Positions 39,529 through 46,007 of a stretch of 47,165 nt of DNA are shown here, in pieces. Position 1 is the stretch's first letter. The number at the start of each line of letters is the position of its first letter. The notes beneath the pieces are model-generated. The model did not search any database, had not been told where the DNA came from, and was given only the letters and a program-made list of their open reading frames with translations. The DNA comes from an uncultured Bacteroidales bacterium (lineage in GTDB: Bacteria > Bacteroidota > Bacteroidia > Bacteroidales > Bacteroidaceae): NCBI GenBank assembly GCA_902786925.1, contig CADAEK010000021.1:1-47165 (forward strand), read 5' to 3'. A program made the translations under genes and the position numbers.

Positions 39529-39567
39529 AGTAGGGAGGCAAGATTATGCCTCCCTACTTTTTTTTTT
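39529..39567. terminator. Strong terminator between GH2 and sppA
   Basis: AGTAGGGAGGCA (39529-39540) and TGCCTCCCTACT (39547-39558) form a 12-bp perfect stem with a 6-nt loop and a run of ten T for the plus strand; on the minus strand the stem is followed by CTTTTTTAG, so it can also end the sppA transcript. Confidence 0.92.
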
Positions 39568-39631
39568 ACTTCTCTTAATTTGTTCTTTGATGTCTTATTA
39601 GACTCTCTCTTGTTCCCGAAACTAAGTCCCC

Positions 39632-41413
39632 TTATAGATTAAACTTCAGATGGTAGGGGAGGGCTGCTTGGATGCCAGTCTTCTGGTTCATCTTCTTCAT
39701 GTCAGCCCACATGGGGTAGTAGTCGCCGAGAGCTTGGCGGAGTTGCTTGTCGGCGTAGCTGTCGCCTTGCACTTCGTTCAAGAGCTGGTCGAGGATAGTG
39801 CTCTTGGCGGGGTAGTTGATGACGGAGGCATCGTCCAGCTTCGCCAGTTTCTTGGCTTTGGCAATGGCGGCGTCGAGTCCACCCAATTCATCCACCAAGC
39901 CAATCTGTTGGGCATGAAGACCCGTCCACACGCGACCCTCACCAATCTTCTTGATAGCGTCTTGCTTCATCTTGCGCCCATCTGCACAACGTTGGGTGAA
40001 GAGCTCGTAGCCATTGTTGATGTAGCGTTGAGCAATGGCGCGTTCCTGTTCTGTGAAGGGACGTGAGAAATCGCCAAAGTCGGAGAACTGGTTCGTCTTC
40101 ACCGTGCTGAAGTGTACGCCCAACTTGTCGTTCAGCAGTTCGCCTGCGTTGGGGAACATGCCGAAGATGCCGATAGAGCCCGTAATGGTGGTAGGCTCGG
40201 CATAGATGTAGTTGGCAGCGCAGCTGATGTAGTAACCGCCCGATGCAGCCATGTCGCCCATGCTCACTACGATAGGTTTGTTCGTCTTGATATTCATCAC
40301 CTGGTGCCAGATTTGCTCGCTGGCATAAGCAGAACCACCGCCTGAGTTGACGCGCAGCACCACCGCCTTCACATCGTCGTTCTCAGCCAACTCCTGCAAG
40401 TCCTTGCACACCTTCTTGGCTACAATCTCTGGAGACTGTCCCCAGCTGGATGATGGTTCCTCCACGATGCCGCCCACGGCGTAGTACACCGCTACGATGT
40501 CGCCGCTGGTGCCCTTGGGGTTGCTTTCGGCAATGCTGGCCAGCTCCTTCACGCCGATGGTATTGTAGGCGTCGATGTCCACCCCCATCTTCTTGGCAAT
40601 GACGGGCTTCACTTCGTCGCTATATACGATGCGGTCCACCAGCTTTTCTTTCTTGTAGTTCTCTGCACCCATGAACAGCGCCATCGAGTCAGCCAACTCG
40701 TTCAGCTTGGCCACGCTGATGCCTCGGCTCTTGCTCACAGCCTTGGTCATCTCGTCCCATATCTCGTGGTCGTAAGTCTCAATCTGTTCGCGGTTCGCAT
40801 CGCTCATCTCGCTCAGCAGGTAAGGCTCCACGGCACTCTTGTAGGTGCCCACTTTCACCACCTGCATCTCCACGCCCACCTTTGCGAGCAAGTCCTTATA
40901 GTAAGTCACCGTGCTCGACAGTCCGCTCCAGTCTATCATGCCCTGTGGATTCACCATCACCACATCGGCCGTAGAGCACACATAGTAGGCTCCTTGGGTA
41001 TAGACGTCGCCATAGGCCACGATAAACTTGCCCGACGTCTTGAAGTCCACCAGCGCCTTGCGGATGGCTTGAAGTGTGGCAGGCATAGCACCAGCAAAGG
41101 TGCCCGCCTCCAGATAGATGCCCTTCACCTTGGGCTCCGTCTTGGCGTGCTTGATGGCGGCAAGGATATCGTCCAGACCTTGATTCGTCAGAACGGCATT
41201 TCCAAAGAGTTCTGCTAATGGGTTGTCGGCGCTCCGCTCGTCGATGCTGCCTTGCAGCTGCACCACCAGCACGCTGTTGTCTTGCACCGTGGCTGCAGCG
41301 TTGCCCATTGAGGCTAGACCTACAAGGCTGAAGATAGACAGGATGGAAATAATGACTCCTGTGAGGAAGATGCCCACAATCGTGGCGCATACATACTTAA
41401 CAAATTGTTTCAT
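39632..41413 (-). CDS. sppA: Signal peptide peptidase SppA, long (67K) type
   Basis: The 593-residue membrane-anchored serine peptidase has one N-terminal TM helix (about 5-37) and two homologous SppA/ClpP-like halves. The catalytic Ser is in VSMGDMAASGGYYIS in the second half and the general-base Lys in VKVGTYKSAVEPYLL in the first, the arrangement of the long E. coli-type enzyme. It degrades cleaved signal peptides and possibly small membrane proteins on the periplasmic face. It starts 11 bp after the CPBP gene and ends an apparent five-gene operon. Confidence 0.93.
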   Translation of the reverse strand: MKQFVKYVCATIVGIFLTGVIISILSIFSLVGLASMGNAAATVQDNSVLVVQLQGSIDERSADNPLAELFGNAVLTNQGLDDILAAIKHAKTEPKVKGIYLEAGTFAGAMPATLQAIRKALVDFKTSGKFIVAYGDVYTQGAYYVCSTADVVMVNPQGMIDWSGLSSTVTYYKDLLAKVGVEMQVVKVGTYKSAVEPYLLSEMSDANREQIETYDHEIWDEMTKAVSKSRGISVAKLNELADSMALFMGAENYKKEKLVDRIVYSDEVKPVIAKKMGVDIDAYNTIGVKELASIAESNPKGTSGDIVAVYYAVGGIVEEPSSSWGQSPEIVAKKVCKDLQELAENDDVKAVVLRVNSGGGSAYASEQIWHQVMNIKTNKPIVVSMGDMAASGGYYISCAANYIYAEPTTITGSIGIFGMFPNAGELLNDKLGVHFSTVKTNQFSDFGDFSRPFTEQERAIAQRYINNGYELFTQRCADGRKMKQDAIKKIGEGRVWTGLHAQQIGLVDELGGLDAAIAKAKKLAKLDDASVINYPAKSTILDQLLNEVQGDSYADKQLRQALGDYYPMWADMKKMNQKTGIQAALPYHLKFNL

Positions 41414-41424
41414 GAGTGATGTTT

Positions 41425-42279
41425 TTATACTTCGTGCTCAACTTCAGGAAGCTGAGTGATATTTGTTTTTGATAATGTCCAGAACTTTCTGAGTGTTGTG
41501 TGGCAGATGGTAGCTCCGATGATGACAATAGGTAAAGCCAAAACGGCACCTCCCATCTCTTCAAGGATGCTATAGTCCTTCGCCTCCTCGCCCAGCGTGT
41601 ACATCATCGCCGTGGCCACGCTATTGTTCAGGATGTGCAGTATACAAGGAATAACGATGTTTCCCGTTTTATAGTATATGATGCCCAGGATAAAACCCAT
41701 GCCAGCGGCAAACGGAATCTGTGCAGGGTTCATGTGGATGATGCCGAATATCAGGGCACTTGCGGTGATGGCTCCCCACTTGTTCATGCCATTCCTCAGC
41801 ATATGGCCCAGAATGCCTTCGCGGAAGATAAACTCCTCAATGATGGGGCCCAAGATGGCGATGCTCAACGCTCCGCCCAGCGTGTTAGACATCATCGTGA
41901 AGAGGTCCTCCATATCGTTGGGCAGGTTCAGCAGTTCCTCAAAGATGCCCAGCACAAAGATGCCTGTGATGCCGCCGGCAATCGCCAGCCAGCCCGTCTT
42001 CCAGTCTATCAAGCCGAAGTTCAGCACCGTCTTCCAGTTAATCATTTTCATCATGGCGATGATGCCGATGGTGAGGAGTCCGCTCAGCGTGATGGCCCAT
42101 CCCATGCCGCTTCCGGTCAACAGCTGCTCCGTAAAGATTTTGACGTCGCCAGTCTCTTTCAATAGCCGAATGCATTCAGGTTTGCTGATAATCATGCAAA
42201 CAGCCAATACAATTCCTGCGATACATTGCATCACCAGAAACACAACAATCGCTAAAATAGGGTATAATACTTTCTTCAT
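41425..42279 (-). CDS. CPBP (Abi/CaaX-like) intramembrane glutamic protease
   Basis: The 284-residue polytopic protein has about eight hydrophobic helices and the three CPBP motifs: EEFIFREGILG (the EExxxR-type motif), FGIIHMNPAQ and CILHILNN. These residues form the active site of Rce1-like intramembrane proteases; bacterial members act in membrane signalling, bacteriocin self-protection or regulation. The substrate is unknown. It lies 9 bp after the XRE regulator and 11 bp before sppA. Confidence 0.85.
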   Translation of the reverse strand: MKKVLYPILAIVVFLVMQCIAGIVLAVCMIISKPECIRLLKETGDVKIFTEQLLTGSGMGWAITLSGLLTIGIIAMMKMINWKTVLNFGLIDWKTGWLAIAGGITGIFVLGIFEELLNLPNDMEDLFTMMSNTLGGALSIAILGPIIEEFIFREGILGHMLRNGMNKWGAITASALIFGIIHMNPAQIPFAAGMGFILGIIYYKTGNIVIPCILHILNNSVATAMMYTLGEEAKDYSILEEMGGAVLALPIVIIGATICHTTLRKFWTLSKTNITQLPEVEHEV

Positions 42280-42288
42280 CTTGTTTTT

Positions 42289-42495
42289 TTATTCTTCGTT
42301 CCTATATTCCAAAATATCTCCAGGCTGACAGTCCAGAGCCTTGCAGATGGCCTCCAGCGTGGAGAAGCGCACCGCCTTCGCCTTGCCCGTCTTCAGCACC
42401 GACAGGTTTGCCTGAGTGATGCCGATGCGTTCAGCCAGTTCGCCCGACGACATCTTGCGCCGTGCCATCATTACATCCAAATTCACGATAATCAT
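42289..42495 (-). CDS. Small XRE-family (YozG-like) transcriptional regulator
   Basis: A 68-residue protein that is almost only a helix-turn-helix: MSSGELAERIGITQANLSVL, then KAVRFSTLEAICKALDCQPG and DILEY. Such minimal Cro/CI regulators are repeatedly found beside DUF2975 membrane proteins, as here. It probably controls its own operon. It is 4 bp downstream of the 63-residue membrane peptide. Confidence 0.88.
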   Translation of the reverse strand: MIIVNLDVMMARRKMSSGELAERIGITQANLSVLKTGKAKAVRFSTLEAICKALDCQPGDILEYRNEE

Positions 42496-42499
42496 GGTT

Positions 42500-42691
42500 C
42501 TATTTCTTTTTGTTTAGAGAAAGCTTGTGATAAGTGCTTGCAAGAGCGCAGAGTGCAAAGATAATCATGCCCCACGTGCCCTTGTCGATGCTTCCACCAC
42601 TCAAGAGTGTGATGAGGCTTGCTGCCAGTATGACACCGAAAAAGACGATGATGAGCCAGAACAACACTATTAAAACCTTGCTTCTTTTCAT
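42500..42691 (-). CDS. Small two-helix membrane protein
   Basis: A 63-residue protein with a basic start (MKRSK), two hydrophobic helices (about 6-29 and 38-55) and a basic end (LNKKK), suggesting a hairpin with both ends in the cytoplasm. No family was recognised. It is packed between the DUF2975 gene (61 bp) and the XRE gene (4 bp), so it is likely real and functionally tied to them. Confidence 0.7.
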   Translation of the reverse strand: MKRSKVLIVLFWLIIVFFGVILAASLITLLSGGSIDKGTWGMIIFALCALASTYHKLSLNKKK

Positions 42692-42752
42692 TGTTTTGTA
42701 ATTATATGTTATTCAGATGTATAAATCTGTTTTGTGAAATCAGAAGGAGAAA

Positions 42753-43439
42753 TTATATAGTCAACTCCTGTTCCTCCTTCATCTGCCTTCCAATCTTGAA
42801 GATTTGTCCCACCAGCAGCATGCCAAAGGCAGCGTAGAGTAGGGCCACATCAGGCTTCTGCATGATGCGCAGGTCATACAACTCAAACTCAAATTCGTGC
42901 ACATTCATCAAGTAATTGTAGAGCGTGTTCACCCAGTCCAGCACATAGATACCCAGCACAGACCATCCGCCCCACGACAGCAGCGTCTCCGTCCTCTTCT
43001 CGAAAATGCGCCCCTTGTTCACAGCGATAACGAGTTTGATAAATGCCACCAGGAAAATGATGATGAAGAGAGTCTCCAGCGACCCCGTAGCCTGCAGCAC
43101 TATCATTCTGTTGCTGCTCTTCTCAGGCATCAGAATGCCCGCTACCGTCATCATCGGCACCTTCTCTCCCGTCTTCATGTTCACGATGCTGTCCGCTGGA
43201 GCCGTTTCCATCAGATAACTCATTTTAGGCATCATCTCCACCGGAGTCATTCTGCGTATTCTTTCAATATTCTTCAAGGGGCTGTTTTGGACACCAGCCT
43301 TCCTTTCGTTCCTTGCCGTCTCGATGCCAGCCTTGCCGCCTTGGTACATATAGTAGACAGTCTCAAATGTGCTCAAGCCGATGCTGAACACGATAGCCGC
43401 TATCAGCAGCCCGCCATACAGATTGAATCTCTTTTTCAT
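42753..43439 (-). CDS. DUF2975-type membrane protein
   Basis: A 228-residue protein with four hydrophobic helices (about 8-30, 122-142, 153-173, 198-216) and an extracytoplasmic region of about 90 residues between the first two. The helix layout, the FIIIFLVAFIKLVIAVNKGR segment and the neighbouring minimal XRE gene match the DUF2975 family. Function unknown; often proposed as membrane sensor or anti-regulator for the XRE partner. First gene of the operon, with a strong promoter. Confidence 0.75.
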   Translation of the reverse strand: MKKRFNLYGGLLIAAIVFSIGLSTFETVYYMYQGGKAGIETARNERKAGVQNSPLKNIERIRRMTPVEMMPKMSYLMETAPADSIVNMKTGEKVPMMTVAGILMPEKSSNRMIVLQATGSLETLFIIIFLVAFIKLVIAVNKGRIFEKRTETLLSWGGWSVLGIYVLDWVNTLYNYLMNVHEFEFELYDLRIMQKPDVALLYAAFGMLLVGQIFKIGRQMKEEQELTI

Positions 43440-43529
43440 ACAGTTGATTTTTTAGTGAAGTTGTATTAGTGTTAGTGAATTATTGTTTTACAGAGTTGTT
43501 TTATTGTTATTCGATAATTATTTTCGGTG

Positions 43530-43561
43530 CAAAGATATGGCAACTTTTCTTAACCTCCAAA
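43530..43561 (-). promoter_or_regulatory. Promoter of the DUF2975 - sppA operon
   Basis: On the minus strand TTTG (43558-43561), a 20-bp spacer and TATCTTTG (43530-43537) followed by C: a full-consensus Bacteroidetes promoter about 90 bp upstream of the first start codon. Confidence 0.8.
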
Positions 43562-43740
43562 CAAAAACAAGAAAAAATTATCGAAAAACAATAAATTCTT
43601 TCTCGGCACAGGTGCTTCATCGCCCAGAATGGTGTATTTTTGGGGTCACACGCTAAGTGACATCCCTTTTCTGTCGAGGTCACAATCAGAAATTAATGTA
43701 TTTGCATTTATGCTTGCCAAGATACAAATAAAGTATAAAC

Positions 43741-43818
43741 TCCGCTAAAATGCAGGATTCTTTTTGTTTTATTCCGATAAAATGCATTAAATATTCTTGT
43801 TTATTCCGATAAAATGCA
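43741..43818. repeat. Three 14-bp repeats (TCCGATAAAATGCA) with exact 32-bp period
   Basis: TCCGCTAAAATGCA at 43741-43754, TCCGATAAAATGCA at 43773-43786 and again at 43805-43818. The core starts are 32 bp apart each time and the 18-bp spacers are AT-rich and end in TTTAT before units two and three. Read on the other strand the core is TGCATTTTATCGGA. The array looks iteron-like rather than CRISPR-like because most of each unit is spacer-like and only three units exist. Confidence 0.8.
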
Positions 43819-43819
43819 C

Positions 43820-43838
43820 ATGTTCCTTTTTGGAACAT
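43820..43838. repeat. Perfect inverted repeat next to the 32-bp array
   Basis: ATGTTCC, TTTTT, GGAACAT: 7-bp arms with a 5-bp T loop, immediately after the third iteron-like unit. It could be a protein-binding site or a hairpin. Confidence 0.6.
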
Positions 43839-43957
43839 ATGGATAATGAAGGAAAGGGCCGATTCTGTGGTAGTCGCAAAATTTGCGAATACCACTCAGC
43901 GTGGTGCAAAGGTTGTTATCAGTCTGACAAACAAAAACGATAAAATAATTGATAAAT

Positions 43958-43992
43958 GTGGGGACTGACATCATTTGTGTGTCAGTCCCCAC
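43958..43992 (-). terminator. Terminator of the HU-like gene
   Basis: GTGGGGACTGACA and TGTCAGTCCCCAC form a 13-bp perfect stem with a 9-nt loop, starting 6 bp past the stop codon; on the minus strand it is followed by ATTTATC, a modest U-tract. Confidence 0.75.
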
Positions 43993-43997
43993 GTTGA

Positions 43998-44576
43998 TTA
44001 GCCCTCGTCGCCGCCTTCGCCGTTGCTCGGAGTTACGGTGCCAGTGTTGCCAGACGAACCGCCGTTACTGCCGTTGCCGTTCTGCGAAGAGCTGTTATTC
44101 TCGTTATCGTTCACGTTGTCCACGTCGGGCTCGGTGACGACATCGCCGCTCGTCGAGGTCACTCGGCGCACGATGTCGCCGTTGCGGTCGTAGCAGGTAA
44201 TCTGGACGGCGGTGTCCTTCAGCTCCTGCTTCAGGCCCGCGTTGGGAGTGAACACGATGCGGCGGGTCTTGATGAGGCCGGTCTTCACGTCGTTGACATT
44301 GCTCACGGTGTCTGCGCTCAGTCCGAAGCGCATGGTGCCCAGTCCGGGCAGAGCCACGCTGTGGCCCTCGGTAGCCCATGCCTTGATGACCTCGCCAGCA
44401 GCGTCCCAGCAAGCCTGCATCACGCCCTGGCTGACTCCGCTACGCAGAGCTGCCTCGCGTATCACCTTGTCCTGAGTCAGCGCAGAGTACAGCTCAGGCT
44501 GCATCTGGTAACGGTACGTGTCCTTGTGGATGCCCACGGTCATCTTCTTCTCGATTGCTTTGATTTTGATTGCCAT
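43998..44576 (-). CDS. HU/IHF-like DNA-binding protein with disordered Gly/Asn/Ser tail
   Basis: The 192-residue protein resembles the divergent HU-like proteins of Bacteroidales: an N-terminal region (about 1-130) with VIREAALRSGVSQGVMQACW, an LPGLGTMRFG segment in the place of the HU strand, and TRRIVFTPNAGLKQELKD. The last 50 residues are low-complexity (NDNENNSSSQNGNGSNGGSS, ending GEGGDEG). In Bacteroidales this type accompanies DUF4248 and primase-like genes in accessory loci. It is separated from DUF4248 by about 260 bp and has its own -7 box. Confidence 0.8.
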   Translation of the reverse strand: MAIKIKAIEKKMTVGIHKDTYRYQMQPELYSALTQDKVIREAALRSGVSQGVMQACWDAAGEVIKAWATEGHSVALPGLGTMRFGLSADTVSNVNDVKTGLIKTRRIVFTPNAGLKQELKDTAVQITCYDRNGDIVRRVTSTSGDVVTEPDVDNVNDNENNSSSQNGNGSNGGSSGNTGTVTPSNGEGGDEG

Positions 44577-44726
44577 AATACTTACTTTTTTTTATGTTAA
44601 ACTTCTTGTTACTTTGAACTCCTGAAAGGGGCTTTTTGCTTCGCAGCTGTGGAATTTTTGTTCCGGCGCGCTCTGACAATTGTTCCGCAACTGCGTCGCA
44701 AATTTTCCCTCTCTTGGTTCACTTTG

Positions 44727-44734
44727 CAAAGGTA
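44727..44734 (-). promoter_or_regulatory. -7 box of the HU-like gene
   Basis: TACCTTTG followed by C on the minus strand. The leader would be about 145 nt, and it contains GGAA-TTTTTG-TTCC near 44652-44665, which could form a short hairpin. No clear -33 box. Confidence 0.5.
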
Positions 44735-44807
44735 CGACATTCGCCGCCACCGTTCTGACGATGGCTGGCGATGTCGTGCGATTTCTGGACTTTATTTTCA
44801 AAAAAAA

Positions 44808-44842
44808 CATCATCCATCTTACATCATCCATCATCCGTCTTC
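44808..44842. repeat. Degenerate CATC-type intergenic repeat
   Basis: A run of CATCATCCATCTTACATC-type units ending at the DUF4248 stop codon. It resembles the sequences at 45661-45720 and 45972-46007. Confidence 0.6.
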
Positions 44843-45059
44843 AGGGCTCGCCCAAATGTTCCACGATAGCCCGCACTTGGCGAGGCGTGAAGGCCTTGCT
44901 GTTGCGGTTGTAGCCCATCTTGCTCAGTTCGTCCCACAGCCTGATGCAACGGCGAATCCATGCCATCAGGTGGTTGACGGCCGTGCGCGGGCTGCTATCG
45001 GGGAAATACATCAGGGCCAGTTCTTTCTTGGTGTAGGCTCGAATAATGAAGTCATCCAT
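44841..45059 (-). CDS. DUF4248 family protein
   Basis: The 72-residue protein shows the family's even spacing: FIIRAYTKKELALMYFPDSS, HLMAWIRRC, and the end FTPRQVRAIVEHLGEP. The pattern suggests a helical DNA-binding or adaptor protein, but no function is established. It overlaps the 3' end of the primase-like gene by 8 bp, so the two are translationally linked. Confidence 0.8.
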   Translation of the reverse strand: MDDFIIRAYTKKELALMYFPDSSPRTAVNHLMAWIRRCIRLWDELSKMGYNRNSKAFTPRQVRAIVEHLGEP

Positions 45060-45975
45060 GGTTGGCCTCCTTTCTTGCTTTGGTCAGATAATACTCGCTA
45101 AAGTCCTTGCAGCCCACTGGCAACTGATGGCGTACCAAATCGGGCAGCACCTCTTTCAGCTGCAGGAATAGACGTTCGCCAGGCACATCGTTGTCAGGAT
45201 ACATGTGATAGCTAATTGACAATTGAGAATTGACAATTGACAATTGCTCGATGTCCTTCTGCGAGAGCAAGGTGGCAGAGGGAATGGCGATAGCTTTGTG
45301 GCCTGCCGAGAGCATAGCCCAGCAGTCTGAGCAACCTTCAGTAATGAAAAGCATTTCACCAGGCTTCAGCAGGTTCAATACGGGCAGATTGTAGATGCCA
45401 CACTCAGCGCCTTGCGGGAATCGGAAGCGGGGTAGGGCACCCTTTACAAGATTACGATTCTGTATGCCAATCAACTTGCCCTCACGATTATAATAAGGTG
45501 TCTGCAACCAAGGCACCCCCTGCCTGTCTTTCCACGATGTCAGGCGGCACCAGCGAACAACTCTTGGGTCAATCCTGCGCTCGTCAAAGAGAAACCTCTG
45601 CGCCTCTAGTGAAAGCCAAGGCCGCTCGAAGAACCGCTCATAACGACTTGCGTCGAAAGAGGACTGATGGTTGATGGCCGAAGGCTGAGGTCTGAGGGAT
45701 GAAGTCTGAAGGATGATGTTGTTCTCGTCCGCCAGCCATTTTGTGGCATCGAGAAAATTCTTTCTCAGATATTTCATCACTAAGTCTATGGGGCCGCCAG
45801 ACTCCCCACACACAAAGCAGCGATAGGTATTCTTGCTTACCCTGAACGACATCGAGGCATGATGGTCGTCGTGAAACGGACACAGGCACTTATGTCGCGA
45901 AACTTGGAGTCCAAGTCGCTCTGCGACCCCCTCAATGGGCAGGTCGCGGAGCTTTTGTAGTTCATATTTCTCCAT
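45052..45975 (-). CDS. CHC2 zinc-finger / TOPRIM primase-like protein, invaded by repeat sequence
   Basis: The 307-residue protein begins with a DnaG-type zinc finger (C32-x2-H35 ... C53-x2-C56; KCLCPFHDDHHASMSFRVSK) and continues with a TOPRIM-like region: the Glu motif in MLFITEGCSDCWAMLSAG (near 208-225) and the D-x-D in MYPDNDVPGERL (261-263). Helicase-binding parts of DnaG are absent, as in primase-like proteins of mobile elements. Two segments are encoded by low-complexity repeats also found between genes here: about 88-107 (linker after the zinc finger) and 243-255 (QLSIVNSQLSIS, just before D-x-D). It starts 1 nt after the DUF3987 stop. Confidence 0.85.
   Translation of the reverse strand: MEKYELQKLRDLPIEGVAERLGLQVSRHKCLCPFHDDHHASMSFRVSKNTYRCFVCGESGGPIDLVMKYLRKNFLDATKWLADENNIILQTSSLRPQPSAINHQSSFDASRYERFFERPWLSLEAQRFLFDERRIDPRVVRWCRLTSWKDRQGVPWLQTPYYNREGKLIGIQNRNLVKGALPRFRFPQGAECGIYNLPVLNLLKPGEMLFITEGCSDCWAMLSAGHKAIAIPSATLLSQKDIEQLSIVNSQLSISYHMYPDNDVPGERLFLQLKEVLPDLVRHQLPVGCKDFSEYYLTKARKEANHG
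45213..45246. repeat. AATTGACA-type tandem repeat inside the primase-like gene
   Basis: Four tandem near-copies of a unit like CAATTGACAATTGA (8- to 9-bp steps). In frame it encodes QLSIVNSQLSI, a low-complexity string. Confidence 0.75.
45661..45720. repeat. Purine-rich (GATGAAGTCTGA-type) repeat inside the primase-like gene
   Basis: Successive units of the kind GGCTGAGGTCTGAGGGATGA and GAAGTCTGAAGGATGATG, in frame with the coding sequence, producing a linker rich in Ser, Gln and Pro. Confidence 0.6.
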
Positions 45976-46007
45976 CTTACATCTTACCTCTTACATCAGA
46001 CATCTTC
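45972..46007. repeat. CATCTTACATC repeat bridging the DUF3987 stop and primase start
   Basis: Read on the minus strand it is a run of GATGTAAGA-like units. It encodes the last residues (MSDVRGKM) of the DUF3987 protein, its TAA stop and the ATG of the primase-like gene, with 1 nt between stop and start. Confidence 0.65.

Larger units (their letters stand above)
43440..43997. other. Gene-free 560-bp border between the chromosomal operon and the accessory module
   Basis: Besides the operon promoter (43530-43561) it contains an imperfect inverted repeat around GGTCAC and GTGACATCCC near 43652-43676, three 14-bp repeats with a 32-bp period (43741-43818), a palindrome (43820-43838) and the HU-gene terminator (43958-43992). 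No gene is supported. AT content is higher than in the flanking genes. Confidence 0.55.

Noticed and set aside
43741..43818. CRISPR array
   Set aside because: Only three units, conserved core of 14 bp, spacers AT-rich and partly similar, no cas genes.
43686..43992. Small genes in the border region (frames of 63 and 69 codons)
   Set aside because: They run through the repeat array and terminator and have no protein-like composition.
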